NCBI RefSeq assembly: GCF_900106775.1
Contig: NZ_FNNQ01000016.1
Span: 1-64,000, forward strand
Direction of reading: 5' to 3'
Source: Marininema mesophilum
GTDB lineage: Bacteria > Bacillota > Bacilli > Thermoactinomycetales > DSM-45169
DNA: 64,000 nt
Positions 24,454 through 32,101 of the stretch are shown piece after piece (position 1 is the first letter of the stretch; every line of letters starts with the position of its first letter). The position numbers and the translations under genes were made by a program. The notes below the pieces were generated by a model. It was given only the letters and a program-made list of their open reading frames with translations. It was not told where the DNA came from and did not search any database.

Positions 24454-25131
24454 GTGGCAAAAAAAGCGGTTATTGTGTTATCGGGTGGCTTGGATAGTAC
24501 GACATGTATGGGATTGGCGAAGAAGACAGGATATGAGCTATATCCGATCACCTTTAGTTATGGTCAGCGCCATGATCGTGAGGTGACCCAAGCAAAGGAA
24601 GTAGCTCAATTCTATGAAGTGCCTGAGCATCGGATTGTGGATATTAGCTTTTTGAGTCAAATTGGTGGCAGTGCCTTGACGGAGGAGAGCATCGAAGTAC
24701 CGACGGAGGCTAAAGAAGGAATTCCCTCTACTTATGTCCCTGCAAGAAATTTAATCTTCCTTTCTCTGGCGGCGGCCTATGCGGAAGTGATCGGGGCAGA
24801 GGCTGTCTACACAGGGGTATCTGCTGTTGATTATAGTGGGTATCCCGATTGTCGACCAGAATTTATCGCTCATTTGGAAGAAACGATTCACTTGGCAACA
24901 AAAACAGGGGTTGAGGGTGGCAAAATCCATCTAGCGACTCCGTTGATTCATTGGAGTAAGGGAGAAACGATTCAAGAAGGTTTACGTTTGGGAGTACCCT
25001 ATCATTTGACGACGTCCTGTTATCAAGGGGACGAAGAGGCTTGTGGAGAGTGTGATAGCTGTCGCTTACGTCTGAAGGGCTTTGCCGATGCAGGAGCAAC
25101 GGACCCTATTTCCTATGGTGTAAAAAAGTAA
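24454..25131 (+). CDS. queC: 7-cyano-7-deazaguanine synthase QueC
   Basis: The 225-residue ATP-dependent enzyme converts 7-carboxy-7-deazaguanine to preQ0. It has the PP-loop SGGLDSTT near the N-terminus, VPARNLIFLSLAAAYAE, and the zinc-binding cysteines in SCYQGDEEACGECDSCRLR. GTG 24454 follows the queE stop by one base. queF is not adjacent, so the last step to preQ1 must be encoded elsewhere. Confidence 0.95.
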   Translation: MAKKAVIVLSGGLDSTTCMGLAKKTGYELYPITFSYGQRHDREVTQAKEVAQFYEVPEHRIVDISFLSQIGGSALTEESIEVPTEAKEGIPSTYVPARNLIFLSLAAAYAEVIGAEAVYTGVSAVDYSGYPDCRPEFIAHLEETIHLATKTGVEGGKIHLATPLIHWSKGETIQEGLRLGVPYHLTTSCYQGDEEACGECDSCRLRLKGFADAGATDPISYGVKK

Positions 25132-25140
25132 GTTGAGATG

Positions 25141-25179
25141 ATCCTTGAGCTAAAGAGGTTTTCCGCTCAAGGATTTTTG
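25141..25179 (+). terminator. Terminator of the queDEC operon
   Basis: ATCCTTGAGC and GCTCAAGGAT form a perfect 10-bp stem followed by TTTTG. Confidence 0.85.
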
Positions 25180-25287
25180 TTGGTATTATCGTTTGAATAC
25201 GCTAAAAATAGGCGTGTGCAGGGATGAACATAAGCCAGTTTAAAGTATAATATGGATGAAAAAGTGGCCTGAGGAGGGAGTCGGTTC

Positions 25288-25488
25288 ATGCGCAAGAAGA
25301 ATTTGGTGAAGCGTAAATTGAAAGAAGCCAAAGGTTCCCTAGCAGTAGAAGGGCTGTATACGACAAAAACAGAAGATCAATTAATTAAACGAAGGTTAAT
25401 GGGTGAAATTACGGAAAAAGAGTTCCTTCGACGTGCTAAAGAACTAGCTTCCCTTTCCCCTAAAAAGATGAAAGATGAGGATCGGTGA
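25288..25488 (+). CDS. VbhA-like antitoxin of a Fic toxin
   Basis: The 66-residue basic protein carries S-L-A-V-E-G, which fits the (S/T)xxxE(G/N) inhibitory helix that class I Fic antitoxins insert into the Fic active site to block ATP gamma-phosphate binding. The rest (LIKRRLMGEITEKEFLRRAKELA) matches the VbhA antitoxin domain. The last four bases overlap the fic start (GTGA), so the two are co-translated. GAGGAGGGAG precedes ATG 25288. Confidence 0.78.
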   Translation: MRKKNLVKRKLKEAKGSLAVEGLYTTKTEDQLIKRRLMGEITEKEFLRRAKELASLSPKKMKDEDR

Positions 25489-26090
25489 CATCGGGTAAGT
25501 CGTCATATCTTTATCCAGGTACGGAAGTTCTAATTAACCTTGCAGATATTAAAAATCAGGCAGAACTGACCCGTTATGAGAGTATCGTCACTGCGCAATC
25601 CTTGGCCGAATTAAAAATTGAGCCTATCGATGGGGATTTTGATGGTGAGCATTTACGGCAGATTCATTATCATATTTTTAAAAATGTTTACCCTTTTGCA
25701 GGAGAATTTCGCCAAGTAGACATCTCTAAAGATCATACCTACTTCTGTAAAGTGAAGCATATTGAGTATGAGTTAGAGAAGTTATTTAGCAAACTAAAGG
25801 CTGAGAAATTGTTGCAAGGATTGAGTCTCGAAGAATTTGCTCGAAGGTCTGCTTATTACTTTGGTGAATTAAATATGATTCACCCTTTCCGTGAGGGTAA
25901 TGGGCGTGTACAACGAGAATTTATTCGCTGTTTGGGGTTAAATACTGGCTATTTGATTAACTGGGATCTGATTATTTCTAAACTTATGGTCGATGCTTCG
26001 ATCCAATCGGCTTTTGTAGATAATGTAGGCTTAGAAAATGTGGTGCGTTCTTGTATCATTCCACATCCATCTGATTCAGAAGAAAAGTAA
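25485..26090 (+). CDS. fic: Fic-domain toxin (predicted AMP transferase)
   Basis: The 201-residue protein is a class I Fic enzyme. The catalytic motif HPFREGNGRVQREF matches HxFx(D/E)GNGRxxR with all key residues present, preceded by the flap region FAGEFRQVDISKDHTYF. Active members adenylylate targets such as DNA gyrase or topoisomerase IV. No inhibitory helix is seen in this protein itself; it lies in the upstream small protein. GTG 25485 overlaps the antitoxin stop. Confidence 0.88.
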   Translation: MTSGKSSYLYPGTEVLINLADIKNQAELTRYESIVTAQSLAELKIEPIDGDFDGEHLRQIHYHIFKNVYPFAGEFRQVDISKDHTYFCKVKHIEYELEKLFSKLKAEKLLQGLSLEEFARRSAYYFGELNMIHPFREGNGRVQREFIRCLGLNTGYLINWDLIISKLMVDASIQSAFVDNVGLENVVRSCIIPHPSDSEEK

Positions 26091-26129
26091 TCGATACAAA
26101 AGGAATAGGTTCACAGCTTGTAGTTACAG

Positions 26130-26172
26130 ATCCTTGAAGGGAGAGCAATCTTCCACCGGGGATTTTTTTAAT
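26130..26172 (+). terminator. Possible terminator after fic
   Basis: ATCC...GGAT closes an imperfect hairpin with GAAGG/CTTCC inside, followed by seven T. The inner pairing is poor. Confidence 0.4.
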
Positions 26173-26287
26173 GGATCAAAGTTTGTCGGATGAAGGGGTT
26201 GCTTAGGATGATGGAATTTTGGACTTAAGAAGGTTTGCGCTACAATAAGAGGTAATAAGAAATCAAGAGTGGACAGAGGTGGAGTGG

Positions 26288-27667
26288 ATGCGCGTCGCTT
26301 GGAGGAGAGTGGAAGAAAAGAGAGAGGGGACGAGCTTATTTGCCCATTTTATCGGTGGTTCTCAAATAGGAATCTATTTGGATAGTTGTGAGAAGGGTCG
26401 ATATGATGTAATCGCATGGGAACCTGTAAGAAGCCGGAAGCTTAATCATGGTGAAGGGGATTCTCCGTTTTCTGTATTGGATGAGTTAGTTTCCCAGATT
26501 CCAACCGTAGAGGATACACCGGTAGATGCGCCTCCCTTTTTGTTTGGAGTACTCGGATATTTTTCCTATGAAGCGGCATGGGATGAAGAATGGATCGGCC
26601 TGCCAAAGGAACGGCTTGATCCTGTTCATGATGTTTACTTCATGATACCTGGTAAAGTAATTGTGCTCGATCATGAGGCTGAGGAAATGTGGCTGGTCGT
26701 TACTACTTTGGAAGAAGATCCTGATCCATCACTCGATTCATTAGTAGCGGAAGTATTACACCTCTCACAGAAGAAACTTCACCCTCAAGGAGGAGAGTTG
26801 GTCAGTCCATTGACTGCTGAAATCGATGTAACAACCTATCGCGAGCGTCTGGGTCGTGTACAGGAGTATATTGCTCGTGGAGATATCTATCAAGCCAATC
26901 TTTCCTATCAGGTGGAAGGAAGAGTTGCAGGAGACTCATGGGATTTATACTGTGTACTGAGGAAAACAAACCCTGGGGCCTATGCAGCCTATATTCGTAT
27001 GCCGACATATGCCATCCTATCCTCTTCCCCTGAACAATTTATCCGTCGTCAAGGCGATATGATTAAGACACGTCCTATTAAAGGTACACGTCCCCGAGGT
27101 GCGACAGAGGAGGAAGATGAGCAGTATCGAGATGAGCTAGCAGGAAGTGAGAAGGACCAAGCGGAGTTGGTTATGATCGTGGATTTGGAGCGGAATGATT
27201 TTGGCCGTGTCTGTGCGATGGGATCTGTAGAGGTAACCGATTTATTCGCCATCGATCCTCATCCGACGGTTTGGCATCAATCCGCTCAGGTGACGGGTAG
27301 GTTGCCGGAGGGGACAAGCATGGGGGAAGTATTACGGATGGCGTTCCCGGGGGGATCGATTACAGGAGCACCTAAGATTCGTTCGATGCAGGTGATCCAT
27401 GAATTGGAGAACCAGCGACGTGGAATCTATACTGGCTCCATCGGTTATGTAGATCCGCGAGGATCATCAGAGTGGAACATCGCGATTCGTACGATGACTT
27501 GGGTAGGAGGAGAAGGAAGGCTGTCCTATCGTGTAGGCGGAGGCATTGTAGCCGATTCAGATCCTGATCTGGAATTTGCAGAAACCTTGGCCAAAGGGCA
27601 GGGGATGGTTCGAGCGATCGAAGAATGGACAGCGACTCCAGCGATGAGGAGGTTGTCCCAATCGTGA
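26288..27667 (+). CDS. pabB: Aminodeoxychorismate synthase component I
   Basis: The 459-residue chorismate-binding enzyme has GDIYQANLSYQ, the tail blocks IKTRPIKGTRPRG, LVMIVDLERNDFGRV and AFPGGSITGAPKIRSMQVIHELE, and YRVGGGIVADSDPDLEFAE. It aminates chorismate to 4-amino-4-deoxychorismate for folate. The PIKGTRPRG site supports PabB over anthranilate synthase. ATG 26288 is preferred over GTG 26279. It overlaps the pabC-like gene by four bases. The glutaminase partner PabA is not present here. Confidence 0.9.
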   Translation: MRVAWRRVEEKREGTSLFAHFIGGSQIGIYLDSCEKGRYDVIAWEPVRSRKLNHGEGDSPFSVLDELVSQIPTVEDTPVDAPPFLFGVLGYFSYEAAWDEEWIGLPKERLDPVHDVYFMIPGKVIVLDHEAEEMWLVVTTLEEDPDPSLDSLVAEVLHLSQKKLHPQGGELVSPLTAEIDVTTYRERLGRVQEYIARGDIYQANLSYQVEGRVAGDSWDLYCVLRKTNPGAYAAYIRMPTYAILSSSPEQFIRRQGDMIKTRPIKGTRPRGATEEEDEQYRDELAGSEKDQAELVMIVDLERNDFGRVCAMGSVEVTDLFAIDPHPTVWHQSAQVTGRLPEGTSMGEVLRMAFPGGSITGAPKIRSMQVIHELENQRRGIYTGSIGYVDPRGSSEWNIAIRTMTWVGGEGRLSYRVGGGIVADSDPDLEFAETLAKGQGMVRAIEEWTATPAMRRLSQS

Positions 27668-28536
27668 AAACCATGTTTGTAGTAAACGGGAAGCTGGTTT
27701 CTATGAAACAAGCGACATTGTCTCTGATGGATCGAGGCGCCCGCTTTGGAGATGGATTGTTTGAGACTCTACGGGTGGAAAAGGGGGTGCCTCTTTTTTT
27801 AGAAGCCCATCTGACTCGTATGGAAGAAGGGGCAAAACACTTGTATTTTGCCAAGATCCCGCGCCATGAAGAATGGATCGAGGGAATAAAGGGTGTGATT
27901 GAGGCCAATAGGGTGACAGCAGGATATCTTCGTTTGAACCTAACTCGTGGTCAAGGGGGATTTGGCGTACCTCTCTTAAGCCTGTCGGACCCTGTTTGGT
28001 GGGTAGAGGCGCATCATCATATCCTTGACCCCAAACGTTATGACCAAGGAATTCGTGCGATCACGGTTTCGATACGAAAAAACCCTCTTCCCCCCCTCTC
28101 ACGTGTGAAATCCCTTAATTATTTAGAGAGCATTCTAGCACGAGAAGAGGCTGTAATAGAAGGGGCAGAAGAGGGAATTATGCTTACACCAGAAGGAAAG
28201 TTATGTGAAGGTGCGTCTGCCAATATTTTTTTGATTAAGCGGGGAGCCTTGCATACTCCTTCCCTTGCCAGCGGACCCTTGCCTGGAACCGTGCGAACTT
28301 GGGTGATACAACAGGCGATGGATCTTGGGATTCATGTAGAGATACGCGAGATCGACCCCGAAGAATGGCATGAGGCAGAAGAAGCTTTTTTTACCAATTC
28401 AACGTGGGGACCGTTTCCGTGCGTTCAGATAGGCGAACAAATCCTTGCTGATGGAAAGCCGGGGTGGATGACCCGAACGTTTATGGATGCATGGAAGAAA
28501 GCTGTGGAAGAGGAGATCCAGTCATCCCCTCTCTAA
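27664..28536 (+). CDS. pabC: Aminotransferase class IV, 4-amino-4-deoxychorismate lyase type
   Basis: The 290-residue PLP enzyme has SLMDRGARFGDGLFETLRV, the catalytic lysine in SRVKSLNYLESILAREEA, GIMLTPEGKLCEGASANIFLI and SGPLPGTVRTWV, the fold-type IV set. Position after pabB makes aminodeoxychorismate lyase (to 4-aminobenzoate) the best call, though D-amino acid aminotransferase looks alike. GTG 27664 lies 11 bases after GAGGAGG and overlaps the pabB stop (GTGA). Confidence 0.85.
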   Translation: MKTMFVVNGKLVSMKQATLSLMDRGARFGDGLFETLRVEKGVPLFLEAHLTRMEEGAKHLYFAKIPRHEEWIEGIKGVIEANRVTAGYLRLNLTRGQGGFGVPLLSLSDPVWWVEAHHHILDPKRYDQGIRAITVSIRKNPLPPLSRVKSLNYLESILAREEAVIEGAEEGIMLTPEGKLCEGASANIFLIKRGALHTPSLASGPLPGTVRTWVIQQAMDLGIHVEIREIDPEEWHEAEEAFFTNSTWGPFPCVQIGEQILADGKPGWMTRTFMDAWKKAVEEEIQSSPL

Positions 28537-28540
28537 GAAC

Positions 28541-29032
28541 CTATGTAGATATCTCATCGGTCTTCAACTCCCGTTGAAATACCACGCGATCATTTCCCAG
28601 TCCATCGTAATCGGTGTGTACGGGTATACCATCCCTGAGGACGTCTCCTGTTAGAAGTTGAAAGCCCATGCTTCTGTGAAAAAGGATGGAGTTTTTGTTG
28701 ATAGGTGAAGTGATGCAGCGTACCATTGTACAATTTTGTGCTGAGATAAATGCAAAAAAGTGTTTGTATAATCTACGTCCGAGTCCTAGGCGTCGGTATT
28801 CAGGATGAATGCCGACAAAATGAATATAGCCTTGTTGTTGATGGACAGGAGAGATAAATCCGATCAGAAAAGCGACTAATCGATCCTCTTCTTCCACAAC
28901 AAAGCTAGTATTGTGGAAGTGGTCAAAGTATAGCTTTGGGAGCATATCGACCATCTTTCTGCCTCCCCACCATTCGTCGATAACTCTGATAATGGTCGTG
29001 TAATCTTTTGGACTAAGATTTCGGATATTCAT
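28541..29032 (-). CDS. GNAT family N-acetyltransferase
   Basis: The 163-residue protein has the GNAT core: VVEEEDRLVAFLIGFI, YIHFVGIHPEYRRLGLGRRLYKHFF (acetyl-CoA loop Q/RxxGxG-like) and NKNSILFHRSMGFQL. The substrate is unknown. AAGGAGCG precedes ATG 29032. It converges on pabC with only 4 bases between stops. Confidence 0.85.
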   Translation of the reverse strand: MNIRNLSPKDYTTIIRVIDEWWGGRKMVDMLPKLYFDHFHNTSFVVEEEDRLVAFLIGFISPVHQQQGYIHFVGIHPEYRRLGLGRRLYKHFFAFISAQNCTMVRCITSPINKNSILFHRSMGFQLLTGDVLRDGIPVHTDYDGLGNDRVVFQRELKTDEIST

Positions 29033-29159
29033 ATAAAAGCGCTCCTTAAGGATAGATTGCAATCATACAAGATTATATTTGAAACAACGATAGAAGAGAA
29101 GTAGACTGAGAGGGAGAATGTGAAAAGGTGTGGTAACTTTACAAAAGGAGGATTGCACT

Positions 29160-29750
29160 TTGTTGCCTCATGAACGTCAGGAACGGATTAGAGAGCGTAT
29201 TCGGGAACTGGGACAAGTGAAGATTTCCCAACTGAGCGCAGAGTTAGCCGTTTCGGAAATGACGATTTACCGGGATATCCAACCCCTTTTACAAGAAGGA
29301 TGGGCGCACAAAGTATACGGTGGGATTGCCCTTACCAGGCAAGAAGAGGGTTCCTCCTTAGTTGCAGATGGGAAATGTATGCTCTGTGGTAGGTCAGTAG
29401 ATTCACGATTGGCGTATCGGCTCATTCTACCTGATCGGGTAGAAACGGCGTGTTGTAGCCACTGTGGGTTGCTACGTTTTAGTCAGCTGAATCGGTCGGA
29501 TATTCAAGCGTTGTGCCAGGATTTTTTCACGAATACGACGATCAATGCGCAAATGGCTTGGTATGTACTAAATGGAGTGGTTGATGTAGGATGTTGTCGC
29601 CCTCAGCTTCTCTGTTTTGAGCAGGAGAGGATTGCTAGGGGATTTGTCAAAGGGTTAGGTGGAGAAGTGCTTTCTTTTAGTGATGCGATTCTACGAGTAA
29701 CGAGTGCCATGGATGGAGCTCATGGATGTGGATGCACATCTCAGGAATAA
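29160..29750 (+). CDS. DeoR-type HTH regulator fused to a NosL-like cysteine-rich domain
   Basis: Residues 1-55 form a DeoR helix-turn-helix (HERQERIRERIRELGQVKISQLSAELAVSEMTIYRDIQPL). The rest has KCMLCGRSVDS, ETACCSHCGLLRF, MAWYVLNGVVDVGCCRPQLLCFE and GFVKGLGGEVLSFSDA, which follows the NosL copper-binding pattern. Many cysteines (including HGCGC near the end) suggest metal or redox sensing. Downstream genes encode copper-type proteins, so copper-responsive control is a fair inference. TTG 29160 is chosen from AAGGAGG spacing of 8. Confidence 0.75.
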   Translation: MLPHERQERIRERIRELGQVKISQLSAELAVSEMTIYRDIQPLLQEGWAHKVYGGIALTRQEEGSSLVADGKCMLCGRSVDSRLAYRLILPDRVETACCSHCGLLRFSQLNRSDIQALCQDFFTNTTINAQMAWYVLNGVVDVGCCRPQLLCFEQERIARGFVKGLGGEVLSFSDAILRVTSAMDGAHGCGCTSQE

Positions 29751-29796
29751 TCAGGACAGGTTTGCCATACATCATAACAGAAAGGACAAGATACTT

Positions 29797-30237
29797 ATGG
29801 TACGGAGTGAATGGAAGCGGTGGGGTACCCTCTGTCTGATCGCCACAGGGCTTTTGCTTTTAACAGCCTGTGGTTCGGCACAAGATACCAAGGAGAAGGA
29901 CCAATCAAAAGATCAGAAACAGATGAAGCAGGATAATAAACTTCAAGTAGATCTGATGACCAACCCGGAAAAGATAAAAGCAGGTAAACCGGCACAGGTC
30001 CATGCGATGATCATGCAAAAGGGCAAGCCAGTCAATGATGCCGATAGGGTTCGCTTTGATATCTGGCCGAAGGGTGAAGACGGAAAAAAGGAATCCCTGA
30101 AGACGAAACGGATGGATGATGGCATGTATGTCGCCAAAAAAACCTTTAAAAAGGCGGGCAAATATGAGGTAATGTACCATGTTACTGCCCGTGGTGCCCA
30201 TGCGATGGATAGCAAAACCATAACCGTTCGTCCATAA
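29797..30237 (+). CDS. Lipoprotein with FixH/YtkA-like domain
   Basis: A lipoprotein signal peptide (TGLLLLTAC) is followed by a lysine-rich linker and a YtkA-like beta domain (LQVDLMTNPEKIKAGKPAQVHAMIMQKGKPVNDADRVRFDIWP, later YEVMYHVTARGAHAM). Related domains occur in FixH and in copper or cytochrome oxidase assembly neighbourhoods. It should sit on the outer membrane face. AAAGGA precedes ATG 29797. It forms a unit with the Sco gene 35 bases downstream. Confidence 0.75.
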   Translation: MVRSEWKRWGTLCLIATGLLLLTACGSAQDTKEKDQSKDQKQMKQDNKLQVDLMTNPEKIKAGKPAQVHAMIMQKGKPVNDADRVRFDIWPKGEDGKKESLKTKRMDDGMYVAKKTFKKAGKYEVMYHVTARGAHAMDSKTITVRP

Positions 30238-30272
30238 ACCCTTCCTCCGACCGGAAAGGGGATAGGGATTGT

Positions 30273-30923
30273 ATGTCTGGGGAGAGAAGAGGCATTTTTT
30301 CTATCAAGCCGCTCACACTTATTATCGCGGTAGCACTAGTCGCAGGTGTGGGATGGTGGAGCTGGGGGAATGATGAAAAACCGGCATTGCCCTCCGCTTC
30401 AGACAAGATCGGTGTAAACAGCCTTCCAGTACCACAGTTCATTTATCGGGATCAAGATGGAAAAGCCTTTGGTATGAAGGAGTTAAAAGGGAAGGTCTGG
30501 CTAGCGGATATGATTTTCACTCGTTGTCCCGATATATGCTCTCCGATGACTGCCAATATGTCTCGGCTACAGAAAAAGCTGAGAGAATCGGGAATGAAGG
30601 ATGTTCAATTGGTCAGTTTTAGTGTGGATCCATTGCATGATACATCCCCTGTGTTAAAACGGTACGGGAAGAACCTACGGGCAGATTTTAAAAATTGGAC
30701 CTTTCTCACCCATGATAGTGAAGCACAAATGGAGCGCTTTTTGAAAATGGCCTTTGGTTCACCCATTGTACGTAAGGAGTCTCGTTCCTCTGATGAACCG
30801 CTGGTAATTAACCATCCGGCACGCTTTTATTTGATGGATAAAGAAGGAAAGATCATGGCCAAATATAACGCGATGCAACCTGATTATCAGCGTATCGTTG
30901 AGGACGTCCGCTCTATTCAATAG
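30273..30923 (+). CDS. SCO1/SenC-family copper chaperone
   Basis: The 216-residue protein has an N-terminal anchor (LTLIIAVALVAGVGWWSW) and a thioredoxin-like domain with the copper ligands CxxxC in MIFTRCPDICSPMTANM and His in VINHPARFYLMD. SCO proteins deliver copper to the CuA site of cytochrome c oxidase. Its neighbours upstream are a FixH-like lipoprotein and the NosL-like regulator. Confidence 0.9.
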   Translation: MSGERRGIFSIKPLTLIIAVALVAGVGWWSWGNDEKPALPSASDKIGVNSLPVPQFIYRDQDGKAFGMKELKGKVWLADMIFTRCPDICSPMTANMSRLQKKLRESGMKDVQLVSFSVDPLHDTSPVLKRYGKNLRADFKNWTFLTHDSEAQMERFLKMAFGSPIVRKESRSSDEPLVINHPARFYLMDKEGKIMAKYNAMQPDYQRIVEDVRSIQ

Positions 30924-30936
30924 CGTTTATGCTTGT

Positions 30937-30962
30937 TAAGCCCTTTCAGAGGGCTTCTTTAT
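30937..30962 (+). terminator. Terminator of the sco unit
   Basis: AAGCCCT, a TTTCAG-type loop and AGGGCTT, followed by CTTTATATT. Confidence 0.75.
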
Positions 30963-31022
30963 ATTTAGAATAATGGAAAGGAGGAAGGTTCTCGATGTGA
31001 TCGACATACCTGATCTATTATC

Positions 31023-31043
31023 AAATCGTAAAGATTTCGATTT
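31023..31043. promoter_or_regulatory. Zur-like operator
   Basis: AAATCGTAAAGATTTCGATT (plus one T) matches the Bacillus Zur box AAATCGTAATNATTACGATT at all but two defined positions. It lies 106 bases before the metal-binding lipoprotein gene, consistent with zinc repression. Confidence 0.5.
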
Positions 31044-31148
31044 ACATCCGGAGGATAACCATTTATAATTGGGTGAAAGCTGAGAAAACCAGCATGATGA
31101 TACGTCTTGTCTGGGAATATAACAATACCGTTGTCGGAGGTGTAAGAG

Positions 31149-32051
31149 TTGTCTCGTTCGCGGTTAGCGTTCTTATTGTGCTTTATTAGCGTTCTAATGA
31201 TTTCAGGGTGTTCCTCCTCAGGAATGGGAAATGTGGATAAAAAGGGGAAAGTGTTAGTGTACACAAGCTTCTATTCCCTTGCGGATTTTGCAAAAAAAAT
31301 TGGTGGAAAGCATGTCATCGTAAAAAATATGGTGCCTCCAGGGGTTGAACCCCATGATTTTGAACCCAAGATCAGAGAGATGGCTCCTTTGAGTAAGGCT
31401 GATGTGTTTATCTATAATGGGATTGGGATGGAGTCTTGGATTAATCAAGCCAAACCGATGCTCGAGGATGGGAATGCAAAGGTAGTGAATGCCTCTCAAA
31501 GAATTGAGGCTAAAGTGAACCATAAGAAAGACCCCCATGTGTGGTTAGATCCGATGAAGGCGAAGCAGCAAGCCAAAGCGATTGAACAGGCTCTTATTAA
31601 AAAAGATCCAAGGCATAAGAAGGAGTATGAAAAGAACTATGCTTTACTTTCTAAGCGATTCGATGCGTTGGATCAAAAGTTTAAAGGGATCGTAAAAGGA
31701 AGTAAACAACGTACCTTTATCACTTCTCATGCTGCCTTTGGACATCTAGCGGATCGTTATGGTCTTACTCAGGTAGCGGTATCCGGCTTGTCACCATCCG
31801 ATGAACCAAGTGCTAAGGAATTACAAGCAGTGGTTCAAAAAGCCCGTAAATACAAGGTACACACGATTTATTTTGAGGAGCTAGTTAGCGGCAAGGTAGC
31901 AGAGACCGTTCGAGAAGAAGTAGGGGCAAGGGCACTTACCCTTAGTACTTTAGAGGGACTTACACAAAAACAAAAAGAAGCTGGTGAAGATTACTTTAGC
32001 CTGATGGACAAAAACGTCGAGAATCTGGCTAAAGGTCTAAACGCAAACTAA
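31149..32051 (+). CDS. Metal ABC transporter substrate-binding lipoprotein (ZnuA/AdcA type)
   Basis: The 300-residue protein has a lipobox (LMISGC) and the cluster A-I layout: PPGVEPHDFEPKIREM (first metal His), DPHVWLDPMKAK (second His), TFITSHAAFGHLADRYG (third His) and EELVSGKVAETVREEVGA. It captures zinc or manganese. The histidine-rich loop of typical ZnuA is missing. No permease or ATPase gene is adjacent, so it is an orphan. TTG 31149 follows GGAGGTG. Confidence 0.87.
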   Translation: MSRSRLAFLLCFISVLMISGCSSSGMGNVDKKGKVLVYTSFYSLADFAKKIGGKHVIVKNMVPPGVEPHDFEPKIREMAPLSKADVFIYNGIGMESWINQAKPMLEDGNAKVVNASQRIEAKVNHKKDPHVWLDPMKAKQQAKAIEQALIKKDPRHKKEYEKNYALLSKRFDALDQKFKGIVKGSKQRTFITSHAAFGHLADRYGLTQVAVSGLSPSDEPSAKELQAVVQKARKYKVHTIYFEELVSGKVAETVREEVGARALTLSTLEGLTQKQKEAGEDYFSLMDKNVENLAKGLNAN

Positions 32052-32061
32052 AGAGAAAATA

Positions 32062-32098
32062 AATAACCTTCCTGCTTGTAAGAAGCAGGAAGGTTATT
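32062..32098. terminator. Bidirectional terminator
   Basis: AATAACCTTCCTGCTT and its exact complement (32083-32098) form a 16-bp stem with a 5-base loop between the two converging genes. Confidence 0.9.
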
Positions 32099-32101
32099 TA
32101 T

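Noticed and set aside
30996..31067. Short frame (about 23 codons) upstream of the metal-binding lipoprotein gene
   Set aside because: The spacing from its ribosome-like site is too long and the Zur-like box lies inside it; a leader peptide cannot be shown.
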